64,000 nt of DNA from Sporosarcina aquimarina (lineage in GTDB: Bacteria; Bacillota; Bacilli; Bacillales_A; Planococcaceae), in NCBI RefSeq assembly GCF_023715615.1, contig NZ_JAMBOM010000001.1, positions 1 through 64,000 on the forward strand, read 5' to 3'. Position numbers and translations under genes: made by a program. Shown here piece by piece: positions 16,849 to 26,873 of this stretch (position 1 is the first letter of the stretch; each line of letters opens with the position of its first letter). Below the pieces are notes generated by a model that ran no database searches, was not told the origin of the DNA, and saw only the letters and a list, made by a program, of their open reading frames with translations.

Positions 16849-19800
16849 ATGAGCAAACGAAAGACGAAACGTTTTATGACAGTGGCTATGTCCACATTTC
16901 TAGTTACAGCTTCATTAATAGGGCCACATGCACTTGCGATCCAAGCAAAACAGAATTCAAATGATGCAAGGGAAATTTTGGACAAACTAACTAAAGAACA
17001 GCGTGCTGCGATTCAAGAACTTGAAAAAGAAGTCGGATTTACAGTTCACCCATCCATTAATCAAAAAAGTAAAGCACCAGTAGAGCTCATTATAGAATTT
17101 AAACAAGATCCCGCAAAGGTAGCAGTGGCTAAAAGTCAGCTCCAAGAAAAACGGAGCGTGATCTCTTTAAAGGATGCAAAAAACAAAGTGGAGGCGTCTC
17201 ACAACGAATTTAAGAATGCGATTAACAGTTTGGAAGTTCAACCTTATAACAAATTAGGCTCCCATTCTGTTGGAGGAAACAGCGTCGAAATCACGAGAGA
17301 ATATCGTGATGCGTTCAATGGAGTAGCTGTTACGATGCCTGGAACAGCAATAAAGGAAGTGCTGAATACGGGTTTAGTGAAAAGAGTATGGAAAAACGAA
17401 GAATTGAAGGTAGATCTGCCGAAAATTACAGAAGAAACAATTGAACCCAAAATGATTGATAGCATCCCTCAGATTGGTGTAGACCGACTGCACGCGGATG
17501 GGATCACTGGTGAAGGTATCAAAGTCGGTGTTATCGATACAGGAATCGATTACAATCACCCAGACTTAGCGAATGCCTACAATGGCTATCAGTCTTCAGA
17601 GGGAAAAGATCCAGCTACAATTGCCCCGGATAGTGTAAAAGGTTGGGATTTTGTAGAAGATGATGCAGATCCAATGGAAACAACTTATAAAGACTGGTTA
17701 AAATCTGGACAACCTGAATTTGACCCTTATCAAAATAGTTATTATACATCTCATGGCACACACGTTTCTGGGACAGTTGCTGGACAACAAGAAAATGACG
17801 TAGACTATGCCGTTAAAGGTGTCGCACCGGGTGTCGAGTTATATGGATATCGTGTTTTAGGGCCATACGGAACGGGAGACATGATTGGGGTAATGGGTGG
17901 AATCGACAAATCAGTCCGTGATGGGATGGATGTCATCAACCTCTCTCTAGGGACCTCAGTGAATGACCCTTTATCCCCTGTGTCGATTGCGGTAAATAAT
18001 GCAATGCTTTCGGGTGTTGTTAGTGTCGTAGCAGCAGGAAACGCGGGACCTAATGCACAAACAGTGGGAGCACCTGGAACTGCAGCACTCCCAATCTCTG
18101 TTGGTGCGAGTGATGTATCACAAACTTCGCCGACGTATTCAGCTACTACTGAAGAATCATCGTTTAGTGACGTGAGGTTATTGGCAAAAGACTTTTCCGA
18201 TAAGATTGAAGAATTTCAAGGTCAATCGTACCCGCTAGTTTATGTAGGTTTTGGTGGGGAGGGTGAATTTGAAGGAAAAGACGTAACGGGGAAAATTGCA
18301 TTGATTCAAAGAGGACAGCGTTCGTTTGATGAAAAGCTAATGAATGCAAAGAATGCAGGTGCTAAAGCGGTAATCGTTTTCAACGATTCAGAAGGTCAGA
18401 TTCCTTATTACGTTGGCGAAAACACGTCATTCCTACCTTCTTTCCGTGTATCTAATGCAGATGGTTTGAAATTGGTAGAATCCGCTGAGAAGAATAGCAG
18501 TTTTACATTTGGAGAACTGAGCAACATCAAATCTGAAGGAGATTATCTGGCTGCATTCAGCTCCAGAGGACCCGTCGCAAGTAGTTATGATATTAAGCCG
18601 GATCTTGTTGCGCCAGGGGTATCTATTTTCTCTACATACCCAGCGTATGTAAACGATCCCATTGATAATAGCTATGAGAGTGCTTATGCACGAATTCAAG
18701 GTACTTCAATGGCGGCGCCACACGTGGCGGGAGCTGCAGCACTTATCTTGCAACATCATCCTGATTACACGCCATTCGAAGTCAAGACGGCATTGATGAA
18801 CAGCTCAGTAGACATGAAAGAGGATTATTCGGTCTACGAAGTGGGAGCGGGACGTATTAATGTGTACGATGCCGTGTATGCGGATACAGCTGTAACTGTG
18901 CTTGATCAAATCAGCATGGTAGACGATGAAGAACCAATTACACTGGAACACGAAACAGGTTCTCTTCGATTCGGTAGTTACTATATTACTGAAGGGGAAG
19001 CCATTAAGAATGCTAAAAAAATAGAACTAGCGAACCTTGCGAATACGGAGAAGTCTTATTCGATTGAAGTGGACTTCTTACAAGCAAACGATAAACGACC
19101 AGATGCCGCTGCCAATGGCGTCGTGCTTAACGTGCCAGAGAAGGTGACGGTAGCTGGCGGTAAAGTGGTGGAATTTGAAGCTGAAATTAGTGCTTCTGAA
19201 AAAGCAGCATTCGGAACGTATGAAGGGTATCTTCGAATTTCGGATGGAGACGGTGCAACACATCAAATTCCATTTGCACTTCGTATCTCCAGTAAAGGAT
19301 TCGCTTCCATGGACTTCGATCGTCCAGCCGTTCCAAACGTGTGGAAGTATCATCCGTTTTTGCTTCCATTCATGGGGTTGAAATTGAACTTAAAAAGCCC
19401 AATGGAAACGGTTGACTTGGTTATCAAAGACTCTAAAACAAACGAGCCACTAGGAATAGTGGGTACGTTTAACGATTTGAAGCCCGACGTGGATTATGTT
19501 GCATCTAAAGGTTTCATGGGCAACATTCTACCCTTCACGGGAGATCCCAAGAACCCGATTGGCGCTGATTGGGTCCGCTTACCAGAAGGAGATTATCTCT
19601 ACGAACTATTGGGGACGGATAAAGATGGTGCCGAATACTCAATGGAAAAAGTTGTAGTGGTAGACAACACGCCTCCTGAAATGACGACCCTAGATCACAA
19701 ACCAGGGATTATTGAGGTCGATGAAACAATGTATACAAACGAATTTGGTTTCAATGCGTTTTGGGTGCATACGAATATTTATGATTCAACGATTGACTTG

Positions 19801-21048
19801 TTAAATGGAAAAGGATTGAAATACGACCAATCTGGAAATATCGTCACTGTTTATCAAAATAAGTCGTTTCCAAATGGACTTGGGGTAGCACCAGATGGCT
19901 CAATGAGTTTCGGAGTATTACCGGAGGAAATTGAAGCTGGCCCCGTGGAAATTGACTTAGTACCTGTAGATTTAGCATCCAATGCAGATACAAGAAGTTT
20001 TACGAGATATACGGTCGTCAAAAAAGGGACACCATATGCGTTGCAAACATACGACAAAGAGAAGTTGTATCTCAATGATCAATTTACGATGACCCTGAAT
20101 TTATCACAAGTTGAAAATTTACTCTCAGGGACATTTGGTGTGGAGTATGATCATGAAATCTTTAAGTTTGAAAGTATGTCGTTAAATGATGAATTTAAGA
20201 AGTTTGCAGATGAAAATGGAATTGAAGTACAGTTGGATGAACCTAAAATCGATGAAGGAGAGTGGTTTAACATGCTTCACGTTGGCGCCACACTTCAATC
20301 TGAAGCGGAATTCAAAGGGTTTACTGGAGACAGCCCATTCATTGACGTGACGTATACAATGATTAGTGATGCGTATTATGAAGGTGCAGGCGCATTAGGT
20401 GTTGACGCCTTCAAATATAAGAAACATGATGAGACAGAACTACAAGATTTACCTGTATTTCTTAAGGATCCATTTGAAGTTGTACCCAAGCATTCAATTC
20501 TTTCAGGATTCATCACACCAGAAGCATTTACCCATGATGGATTTTTAGACATACAAGATTATGACAAAATGGGTGCAAAAGTATATGCGAAATCTAAAAG
20601 TGGTAAAGTCTATCATACAAAAGTAGATGAATACGGGGAATACTTCTTCTACAATATGCCCGTTTCGGAAAAAGAGTATACTGTCTATTTTGAAGTACCT
20701 GGACATTTAAACAAGCAACGGACAATCCGACCGGGTGTTGAGTACAATGGTGAGTTCGTTGGGGAAGAATTTTGGGTAGATGCTGTAGATGCCCCTGCCG
20801 GAGATGTGAACAATGATAGTGTTATCGATATCCACGATGTCATGCGTGTTGTTGCACAATACGGTAAAAACCATCCGAGTACAGACATTAATAAGGATGG
20901 AATTGTAGATGAAACTGATATTCGTTACATCGAAAAGAATTTCTTGAAAGTCGGAGACGACGCTAAAAACAAAAAGCCACTTGAAAAACTCGGTTCAAAA
21001 AGCTTGAACGATTTCTTAAAAGCATTAGGACTTGAACCGAGGGAATGA
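16849..21048 (+). CDS. Vpr-like S8 subtilase with cohesin- and dockerin-like modules
   Basis: A 1399-aa secreted serine protease. Order: signal peptide (1-32), I9 propeptide (about 70-200), S8 catalytic domain with D230 (VIDTGID), H302 (SHGTHVSGT) and S620 (GTSMAAPHVAG), an inserted PA domain (about 450-560), Fn3-like beta domains, a cohesin-like module (about 1070-1205, KLYLNDQFTMTLNLSQVENL), a carboxypeptidase-regulatory-like domain (about 1214-1303), and a C-terminal dockerin-like pair of calcium loops (about 1318-1370, GDVNNDSVIDIHD and DINKDGIVDETD). Bacillus Vpr is about 800 aa, so roughly 600 residues are added. ATG 16849 was chosen for its spacing from AAGGAAG. No cell-wall anchor is seen. 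Confidence 0.9.
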   Translation: MSKRKTKRFMTVAMSTFLVTASLIGPHALAIQAKQNSNDAREILDKLTKEQRAAIQELEKEVGFTVHPSINQKSKAPVELIIEFKQDPAKVAVAKSQLQEKRSVISLKDAKNKVEASHNEFKNAINSLEVQPYNKLGSHSVGGNSVEITREYRDAFNGVAVTMPGTAIKEVLNTGLVKRVWKNEELKVDLPKITEETIEPKMIDSIPQIGVDRLHADGITGEGIKVGVIDTGIDYNHPDLANAYNGYQSSEGKDPATIAPDSVKGWDFVEDDADPMETTYKDWLKSGQPEFDPYQNSYYTSHGTHVSGTVAGQQENDVDYAVKGVAPGVELYGYRVLGPYGTGDMIGVMGGIDKSVRDGMDVINLSLGTSVNDPLSPVSIAVNNAMLSGVVSVVAAGNAGPNAQTVGAPGTAALPISVGASDVSQTSPTYSATTEESSFSDVRLLAKDFSDKIEEFQGQSYPLVYVGFGGEGEFEGKDVTGKIALIQRGQRSFDEKLMNAKNAGAKAVIVFNDSEGQIPYYVGENTSFLPSFRVSNADGLKLVESAEKNSSFTFGELSNIKSEGDYLAAFSSRGPVASSYDIKPDLVAPGVSIFSTYPAYVNDPIDNSYESAYARIQGTSMAAPHVAGAAALILQHHPDYTPFEVKTALMNSSVDMKEDYSVYEVGAGRINVYDAVYADTAVTVLDQISMVDDEEPITLEHETGSLRFGSYYITEGEAIKNAKKIELANLANTEKSYSIEVDFLQANDKRPDAAANGVVLNVPEKVTVAGGKVVEFEAEISASEKAAFGTYEGYLRISDGDGATHQIPFALRISSKGFASMDFDRPAVPNVWKYHPFLLPFMGLKLNLKSPMETVDLVIKDSKTNEPLGIVGTFNDLKPDVDYVASKGFMGNILPFTGDPKNPIGADWVRLPEGDYLYELLGTDKDGAEYSMEKVVVVDNTPPEMTTLDHKPGIIEVDETMYTNEFGFNAFWVHTNIYDSTIDLLNGKGLKYDQSGNIVTVYQNKSFPNGLGVAPDGSMSFGVLPEEIEAGPVEIDLVPVDLASNADTRSFTRYTVVKKGTPYALQTYDKEKLYLNDQFTMTLNLSQVENLLSGTFGVEYDHEIFKFESMSLNDEFKKFADENGIEVQLDEPKIDEGEWFNMLHVGATLQSEAEFKGFTGDSPFIDVTYTMISDAYYEGAGALGVDAFKYKKHDETELQDLPVFLKDPFEVVPKHSILSGFITPEAFTHDGFLDIQDYDKMGAKVYAKSKSGKVYHTKVDEYGEYFFYNMPVSEKEYTVYFEVPGHLNKQRTIRPGVEYNGEFVGEEFWVDAVDAPAGDVNNDSVIDIHDVMRVVAQYGKNHPSTDINKDGIVDETDIRYIEKNFLKVGDDAKNKKPLEKLGSKSLNDFLKALGLEPRE

Positions 21049-21054
21049 AAAATA

Positions 21055-21099
21055 AAAGCGACATCCAAATGGCCAAAGCCTTTTGGATGTCGCTTTTTT
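21055..21099. terminator. shared bidirectional terminator
   Basis: AAAAGCGACATCCAAA pairs with TTTGGATGTCGCTTTTTT around a short loop, between the convergent protease and lipoprotein genes. Confidence 0.85.
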
Positions 21100-21100
21100 C

Positions 21101-22378
21101 TTATTTCATCGGTAAGTCGAACGTGACAGACTGCTCTTTGAATAATTTTTTAGCGTTGCTGTCCGTTAGCGGACCGAATTGCAATTTGAGTTCTTTTAAT
21201 AGGCCGAATTCGTCCTTACGGAAAAGGAAGACAGTTAAAATTTCTTCCGATTCACCTGGTTGCATATCTCCATAGAGCGTAGGCTCCAACATTCCTTGTG
21301 ATAACATGGTGCCTCGGTTCTGATCTAACAACAACCGACTTTCCATCATAGATTTTGAAATCGCTACGCTGCTGTCATTCTTCACTTGGAACTTGGCCGT
21401 TACCGCAACAAGCGGGCCGTCACCAAAATTGCGGAAGCGCTCAGCGTGTGCAGCTGTTGGCTTGACGTCAGCATATTGGACACCTTCTAGGGTGATTGCA
21501 ACGCCATCAATCTTTTGAGTTTCGTTAACATCTTCCTTTGCGAAAAACAGTTCTTTATCCGCAATCGTGTCTGTTACCATTTTATCGGCATAGAGTGCAG
21601 AGCTCTTCGTTGCTTTCTCAGCCCCATCAGCGTTGAATGGGACTTTAAAAATGGCGTCTTTGCCGATTCGCTTATTAAAGTCATCTTCTAACAATGGAAT
21701 GTCAATGGTGTATGTCGGAGCAGTCAAACGCTGGTACTGATCCTTAGTCATCGTGTAAGATTGCATGCCGGTATATTTGCCAGGAGCGAACTGACGGCCG
21801 GCTTTGTCTTTATCGCCTTTTAGCCAATCAGCTCGATCGACAAGACCAATCCGCATGTATAAGTTTTCCGTGCCATCGTCGGAAAGCATCATTGTACTTG
21901 CGTTGAAAAACACATCCTCATCTAAATTGTTTTCAAAGGCAAGTTTGTATGTGATGACATACCCTTCGTCTTGGTCTTCAAAATTGTGTTTCGCCGACTC
22001 ATTCATATTTGTCACATGGGCAATCTGGTATTCCTCTATGGAGATTGTGACTTTGTCCGAATAGGCATGTATTAGCCCTGGTTCGGTATTTGTGTAAACA
22101 ATTTCTATGTCTCCACCTGTCTCTTCTTCCATATAGGGATTCATGTTTTCTGAGGACTCGCTTTCCGCACTCCCTGTATCTTCTGCAGTTTCTGTAGCGT
22201 CTTCTTCTATTTCAGTTTTTGGTTCGCTCGCATTTGTCTCAATTTTTTTCTCGGTTTCTTCACTTTTTGGTGGCTTAGCAGCTGCTGCTTCCTCTTCCTT
22301 ATCTTGCGTTTTCCCACAAGCACTAAGTACAAGTATCGCTACCAATGTGCTGCTGATTACTAATTTTTTCATATTCAT
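21101..22378 (-). CDS. DUF5068-type lipoprotein
   Basis: A 425-aa lipoprotein: signal peptide with lipobox LSAC, an acidic/Glu-Thr-Ser-rich linker (about 25-80), then two related beta-sandwich halves (about 95-240 and 280-420), the pattern of DUF5068/DUF4352-like proteins of Bacillales. The function is unknown. ATG 22378 was selected because AAAGGAGAG lies upstream. It converges on the protease gene. Confidence 0.75.
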   Translation of the reverse strand: MNMKKLVISSTLVAILVLSACGKTQDKEEEAAAAKPPKSEETEKKIETNASEPKTEIEEDATETAEDTGSAESESSENMNPYMEEETGGDIEIVYTNTEPGLIHAYSDKVTISIEEYQIAHVTNMNESAKHNFEDQDEGYVITYKLAFENNLDEDVFFNASTMMLSDDGTENLYMRIGLVDRADWLKGDKDKAGRQFAPGKYTGMQSYTMTKDQYQRLTAPTYTIDIPLLEDDFNKRIGKDAIFKVPFNADGAEKATKSSALYADKMVTDTIADKELFFAKEDVNETQKIDGVAITLEGVQYADVKPTAAHAERFRNFGDGPLVAVTAKFQVKNDSSVAISKSMMESRLLLDQNRGTMLSQGMLEPTLYGDMQPGESEEILTVFLFRKDEFGLLKELKLQFGPLTDSNAKKLFKEQSVTFDLPMK

Positions 22379-22583
22379 TTCGTTGCTCTCCTTTGTCAAC
22401 ATAGTTATCTAAATAATTGTACCAGTTCGATTAATAGAATAACGAACTATTTAGAAAATGAATCTTAAGTGATTCCTTTAACGGAATGATATGTGGAAAG
22501 TCCTGGGTGAAACAGGAAGAAAAAAAGAACTATAACAACTGTTCGTTCAGAAGGGGTAGATGGAATTTAAAAAGTCATACTTA

Positions 22584-22622
22584 ACAGGCAGAAGCCCATG
22601 AATGGACCTCTGCCTTTTCTCA
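22584..22622. terminator. hairpin, possible terminator
   Basis: AGGCAGAAGCCCAT pairs with ATGGACCTCTGCCT, followed by TTTTCT on the + strand. No adjacent rightward gene explains it. Confidence 0.5.
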
Positions 22623-22665
22623 CACTTAAATGTAGAAAAGAACTTCCACACAAATTTTTTGTTTA

Positions 22666-22773
22666 ATGCGATCTGGTGGTTTAGGCTTGTTGCCAACGAT
22701 GAGCGTGGTGATCTGGACACTTACCGAACTTACTGTTGCATACATGTTTCGTGACTTGCTTTCTCCCCAATAA
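22666..22773 (+). pseudogene. 35-codon membrane-protein-like remnant
   Basis: One frame encodes a hydrophobic peptide (LPTMSVVIWTLTELTVAYMF) without a ribosome site, ending just before the YedE leader. It resembles the last helix of a transporter and may be a decayed gene. Nothing else supportable lies in 22379-22815 apart from the hairpin at 22584. Confidence 0.2.
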
Positions 22774-22815
22774 GGTCTAAAATAGAAAAGTACTTTATTG
22801 GAGGAGAAACACTAT

Positions 22816-24024
22816 ATGAAAACTTTTGTGCAACTTATTTTTCAACGATATTGGAATCCTTATGTCGTATTGCTGATTGCAGGGATTCTTAGCGCATTAT
22901 ACTTTGGCCTGACTTCTACAGTTTGGGCGGTCACAGGTGAATTCACTCGTCTGGGGGGAGATCTCCTGAAGCTGTTTGGGGTGGATATTTCCGGCTGGGA
23001 ATATTATGACATGGTACACCTGAAAGGAACGACTTGGAGCCGTCCGGATGGCTGGATTGTCTGGGGAATGTTTATCGGTGCCTTGATGATGGTGTTATTG
23101 AGTAATAATTTCAAGATTCGTCTTCCGCAACAGAAACGCAGATATATTCAAGGACTTGTCGGTGGCGTCATTGCGGGATTCGGAGCACGTTTGGCACTTG
23201 GCTGTAATTTGGCCGCATTTTTCACAGGAGTTCCACAGTTCTCATTCCATTCATGGATTTTCATTGTCGCAACTGGAGTTGGTACGTTCTTTGGAGCAAA
23301 GTTGACGAAGATGCGCTGGTGGAAAGGTAAGCCGACGTTAACGAGAGGCGCTGCAAAACCAACTAAGGTGAAAAAACATGTCATCCAGCCTTATGTGGGA
23401 GTCGCGATCGCAATTGTCTATCTTGGTTTGATGATCTACTTCTTTGCAACTGGACAAAAACTGCTTGGGTTAGGTGCTCTTTTCGGACTCGCATTCGGAA
23501 TTCTCATTGAACGCGGTCAAATCTGCTTTACTTCTGCTTTTCGTGATCTGTTCCTTGTAGGACGCAGTGTCATGGCAAAAGCAATTATTGTCGGAATGGC
23601 TATCAGTTCCGTACTAACAGTTATTATTATTTCTGTATATGATTTGACACCAATTACTCAAATCGCAGCACTTAGCACATTTGTCGGTGGCGTATTGTTC
23701 GGTCTCGGTATTGTTATGGCTTCTGGCTGTGAAACCGGAATGATGTACCGACTCATGGAAGGACAAGTTTTGTTCTTGCCTGTATTTGCGGGTAACATTA
23801 TCGGCGCTACGTTCCTTGCCTACGCATGGGATCATCTAGGCGTCTATGATGTACTCGTCAAAAGTGGAACAAAAATAAATATTTTGGACTCTTTTGGTCC
23901 AGTCGGTGCCATTCTTGCAACGCTCGCAATGTTAGGGGTACTATATGCATTAACGATTTATCGAGAAAAAAGCTATCATCGCCAGTTGGCAATGAAGAGA
24001 GGAGTGAACCAACATGCAAGCTAA
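22816..24024 (+). CDS. YeeE/YedE-family sulfur (thiosulfate) transporter
   Basis: A 402-aa polytopic protein of the YeeE/YedE (TsuA-like) family, which import thiosulfate or other sulfur species. Two halves carry the conserved cysteine motifs: GARLALGCNLAAFFTG (first), ERGQICFTSAFRD and ASGCETGMMYRLMEGQ (second), with about ten membrane helices. ATG 22816 sits after GGAGGAG. It overlaps the TusA gene by 11 bp, the classical transporter/sulfur-carrier pairing. Confidence 0.88.
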   Translation: MKTFVQLIFQRYWNPYVVLLIAGILSALYFGLTSTVWAVTGEFTRLGGDLLKLFGVDISGWEYYDMVHLKGTTWSRPDGWIVWGMFIGALMMVLLSNNFKIRLPQQKRRYIQGLVGGVIAGFGARLALGCNLAAFFTGVPQFSFHSWIFIVATGVGTFFGAKLTKMRWWKGKPTLTRGAAKPTKVKKHVIQPYVGVAIAIVYLGLMIYFFATGQKLLGLGALFGLAFGILIERGQICFTSAFRDLFLVGRSVMAKAIIVGMAISSVLTVIIISVYDLTPITQIAALSTFVGGVLFGLGIVMASGCETGMMYRLMEGQVLFLPVFAGNIIGATFLAYAWDHLGVYDVLVKSGTKINILDSFGPVGAILATLAMLGVLYALTIYREKSYHRQLAMKRGVNQHAS

Positions 24025-24253
24025 CAAAGAAGCTGATTTCACACTCGATCTACGCGGTGAATCTTGCCCCTATCCTGTCATTTACACACTTGATGCACTA
24101 GAAGGCATGAACAAAGGTGAGCTTTTACAAGTCATCACAGATTGCCCAGGCTCTTTCCGCAATGTGCCGGAAGAAGCAATCGCGCATGGGTATACCTTTG
24201 CACAAGATCCGATTAAAAATGGTCAAGAATTTCTTTTTTATATTTATGCTTGA
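24014..24253 (+). CDS. tusA: TusA-family sulfur carrier
   Basis: A 79-aa TusA/SirA-fold protein with the sulfur-accepting cysteine in the motif RGESCPYPV (C18). In such pairs it accepts sulfur delivered by the YedE-type channel, as persulfide. It is translationally coupled to the upstream transporter. Confidence 0.9.
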   Translation: MQANKEADFTLDLRGESCPYPVIYTLDALEGMNKGELLQVITDCPGSFRNVPEEAIAHGYTFAQDPIKNGQEFLFYIYA

Positions 24254-24312
24254 TGTGAAAGAGTAATCTGTTTAGATAAAATGTCATAAGTAACAGTATT
24301 GATCATATTAAG

Positions 24313-24362
24313 AAAAGCTGTCATCTAAAGCCCTTATTGGACTTTGGATGACAGCTTTTTTG
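24313..24362. terminator. shared bidirectional terminator
   Basis: AAAAGCTGTCATCTAAAG pairs with ACTTTGGATGACAGCTTTTTT; between the convergent tusA and YiaA-like genes. Confidence 0.85.
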
Positions 24363-24386
24363 ATGGGTAAAAACAGGTTGCTCTAC

Positions 24387-24857
24387 TTAATTGTCCTCTC
24401 TAGCTTTTTGTGTATCCCTCACATTTTTCTGAACAGTGATAGCTGCAAAGATACTCAAAACAAAAGCCATTCCGTAGAAGCCTTTTTCGCTCAAAATGAT
24501 ACTACCCGCATTGTACAGTCCAATTGCCATGAGCGAAATCGCTACAATGAGGGCGAACCAACTGAGCCCGTAGTAAATGTTGGTGACAGGAATCTCCTCG
24601 TCTCTATCTCGCACTGCTTTTTGTAGGGAAACTGCTGCGTAAAGACCAAATATTAAAATAGCAAAGTAGTACCCTTTTTCGTTGAGCTCCATAGCGGCAT
24701 TAAACAATCCAACGAGATACGCACTAATACCGATGACGAGCGCTACCCAAGAAGCGCCTTTAAATGCTGGAGTTGGTTCCCCGTCTTTTCTTTCGATTTT
24801 TCGTTTAGGTTCATCTCTACGTTCTCTATCAAAGAATTCTTTAGAATCGTTTGTCAT
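24387..24857 (-). CDS. YiaA/YiaB two-helix-repeat membrane protein
   Basis: A 156-aa protein: a charged cytosolic N-terminus (1-30) and two YiaAB repeats, each of two helices (ASWVALVIGISAYLVGLFNAAMELNEKGYYFA and LSWFALIVAISLMAIGLYNAGSIILSEKGFYGMA). Function of the family is unknown. A sigma-A-type promoter lies at 24884-24912. Confidence 0.85.
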   Translation of the reverse strand: MTNDSKEFFDRERRDEPKRKIERKDGEPTPAFKGASWVALVIGISAYLVGLFNAAMELNEKGYYFAILIFGLYAAVSLQKAVRDRDEEIPVTNIYYGLSWFALIVAISLMAIGLYNAGSIILSEKGFYGMAFVLSIFAAITVQKNVRDTQKAREDN

Positions 24858-24883
24858 AGAAAGTCTCTCCTCCTCTTTTCAAC

Positions 24884-24912
24884 ATCATATCCAAACGTGT
24901 ATCTATCGGCAA
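24884..24912 (-). promoter_or_regulatory. sigma-A-type promoter of the YiaA-like gene
   Basis: On the minus strand TTGCCG, 17 bp, TATGAT, about 30 bp upstream of the start. Confidence 0.6.
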
Positions 24913-25023
24913 CTCTTTTTGAAAGATTCCGTTAGTTTGGTGAATGGTGGGATCTTCTGAATGATGCTGTTAATTTGAGTAAAGATATAGTAGGAACATA
25001 ATTTTACCAAGAAATGAAAAAGT

Positions 25024-25076
25024 GAACCTCGCAAAACCCGTTTGAATAAGTAGGGAAGTGAGGTTCACCTTTTTCT
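25024..25076. terminator. hairpin terminator
   Basis: GTGAACCTC at the left pairs with GAGGTTCAC at the right around a long loop, with T-runs on both strands. It ends the leftward lipoprotein gene. Confidence 0.7.
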
Positions 25077-25085
25077 ATGTGTAAA

Positions 25086-25550
25086 TTATTTCTGGTCTAC
25101 GAATACGGCACGCACCTTAGGAACGTCTTGCTCGTCTGTATACGTATAGCTTCCATATACCGTTACAGTGGTGCCTTTAGGGATCTCCGTACGTTCACCT
25201 AAGCGGATGTCATCTACCCATAGGACATCCTCATTAGAATCGGTAACATCTTTCTTCAATCCGAATCGACCATCTTCAACAGAAAACACAGTCCCTTTAA
25301 AAGTGACTTTCGTGTTAGCAGGAACGTCTCCCTTAGTGATGTCTTCATACTCGACTTCAGTAGAATCAGCTTTCAAACCTTCTTCTAATCCAACTTGATC
25401 TTCTGCTGAATTAGAGTCCGCTTGTTCCTGTGATTCCGAAGCAGTTGGTTTTTTATCTGAATCTGAAGTGCTATCAGATTTGTCCCCATTTGTGCATGCA
25501 GCGAGCATTAAACCTGCTGCTAGTAAAATGAATGCTTTTTTCATTTTCAT
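25086..25550 (-). CDS. small lipoprotein, OB-fold-like
   Basis: A 154-aa lipoprotein (lipobox LAAC), with a Ser/Asp/Glu-rich linker (22-60) and a C-terminal beta domain (about 70-154) containing ANTKVTFKGTVFSVEDGRF and GTTVTVYGSYTY, which looks like the tRNA_anti-type OB fold found in many Bacillales lipoproteins. The role is unknown. AGGGGAGG precedes the start. Confidence 0.7.
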   Translation of the reverse strand: MKMKKAFILLAAGLMLAACTNGDKSDSTSDSDKKPTASESQEQADSNSAEDQVGLEEGLKADSTEVEYEDITKGDVPANTKVTFKGTVFSVEDGRFGLKKDVTDSNEDVLWVDDIRLGERTEIPKGTTVTVYGSYTYTDEQDVPKVRAVFVDQK

Positions 25551-25615
25551 CGCCTCCCCTTGTTTATGATAATCAATTCTGTGAAAAAAGAAAACTGAAG
25601 AATAGTGTTGGGGCT

Positions 25616-25647
25616 AAAAAAACCTGTGAAGAATATATCTTCACAGG
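25616..25647 (-). terminator. intrinsic terminator of the acyltransferase gene
   Basis: Minus strand: CCTGTGAAGA stem/loop/TCTTCACAGG followed by six T. Confidence 0.8.
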
Positions 25648-25671
25648 GAGTGGATTACTATGATTCCATCG

Positions 25672-26769
25672 CTAGTCTTTAATCTGCCAGAATAACTTTG
25701 CATTCTTCGGCAACTTCCCGAATACGAAGCTGGCAAAAGGTACAAAACGATGGAAAAACCAGATGATGAGATAACAGAGAATGACTGTAATCGTATACTG
25801 CAAAACGATTGTTATATGGAATGATAAGGGTGTGCCACGTGTTGGCAAGTACTTCATCACTTGGAACAAAACGAGTGGATGCATCAGGTAGAAGCCAAAC
25901 GAATAGTACGCAATACTGCGCATTCGGTGAACGGATTTTTGACTCGACCAACGCACCAAATACTCCGCGAAATAGAAGAAGAACAAGCTACCGATCACTT
26001 TAAACAAAATCCCAATCATTTTGTAATAGTCATCATCAATTGGCAATCTGTCAAAATACGTATTGCGATATCGGATGAACACGTAGGTTAATCCGAAGAG
26101 AAGACCACTGATCCCGGCAATCACCATCTTCTTTTTCGTCATTTTTTCAATAATTGTCTCGTAATGGACTCCTATCCAGGCACCTAGCATATACGAACCA
26201 ATAAAGCTGAACATAAGAGGCACTGTTACGTAGTGAGTATGAATGGAAAACTGGAAATAAGCGTATTCTGCGAGAATCCCAAAGAGCCATAAGTACTTCC
26301 GGAAAAAAGCGAATTTGCGGACCAGCATCATTAGTAAGGGGAATACTAAATAGAACTGCACAACAATGAATATGAAATAAAGCTGGTATTTACTTTCCCC
26401 AAACAAAAGTCTGTGGAGGATGTCCGACATAACTAGTGGACGATCCTGGTAATGCCACATTTCCACTTCGTAAATGAGAGACCAAACAATATAGGGAATG
26501 AGAATATACGTCACACGTTTTTTCCAATAGGAGAAAAGCACATCCTTAGTAAAAGGACGATCGCGATACATATAGAAAAACACAATTCCCATAATCATGA
26601 CGAACATTCCGCCCTCAACACGAACAATATTATTCAGAAAAAAATAAAATGTGTTCTGAATTGAAGGGGCAGGAAATAGGTGCCGGTATTGAGCTGTAGT
26701 ATGTACAAGCACAACAAATAGCATTGCAAAAAATCGCACATAGTAGATGGAAGCGATTTCTTTTTTCAT
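25672..26769 (-). CDS. acyltransferase-3 family membrane protein
   Basis: A 365-aa protein with about ten membrane helices of the acyltransferase_3 (OafA/YrhL-like) family. The catalytic-type histidine is in FVVLVHTTAQYRH near the N-terminus (H22). Family members O-acylate cell-surface polymers or peptidoglycan; some homologues near this divergence are annotated as poly-GlcNAc-related. There is no C-terminal SGNH domain. Monocistronic, with its own terminator. Confidence 0.85.
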   Translation of the reverse strand: MKKEIASIYYVRFFAMLFVVLVHTTAQYRHLFPAPSIQNTFYFFLNNIVRVEGGMFVMIMGIVFFYMYRDRPFTKDVLFSYWKKRVTYILIPYIVWSLIYEVEMWHYQDRPLVMSDILHRLLFGESKYQLYFIFIVVQFYLVFPLLMMLVRKFAFFRKYLWLFGILAEYAYFQFSIHTHYVTVPLMFSFIGSYMLGAWIGVHYETIIEKMTKKKMVIAGISGLLFGLTYVFIRYRNTYFDRLPIDDDYYKMIGILFKVIGSLFFFYFAEYLVRWSSQKSVHRMRSIAYYSFGFYLMHPLVLFQVMKYLPTRGTPLSFHITIVLQYTITVILCYLIIWFFHRFVPFASFVFGKLPKNAKLFWQIKD

Positions 26770-26873
26770 CGAAAATCATTCCTTTACCGGCTTATAGTAT
26801 GGACCAACTGTCAGTATACCGTAAAAATAGATCGGATTGCAAAAAAATCCAAGTTACAGAAAGTACAGTTGCA

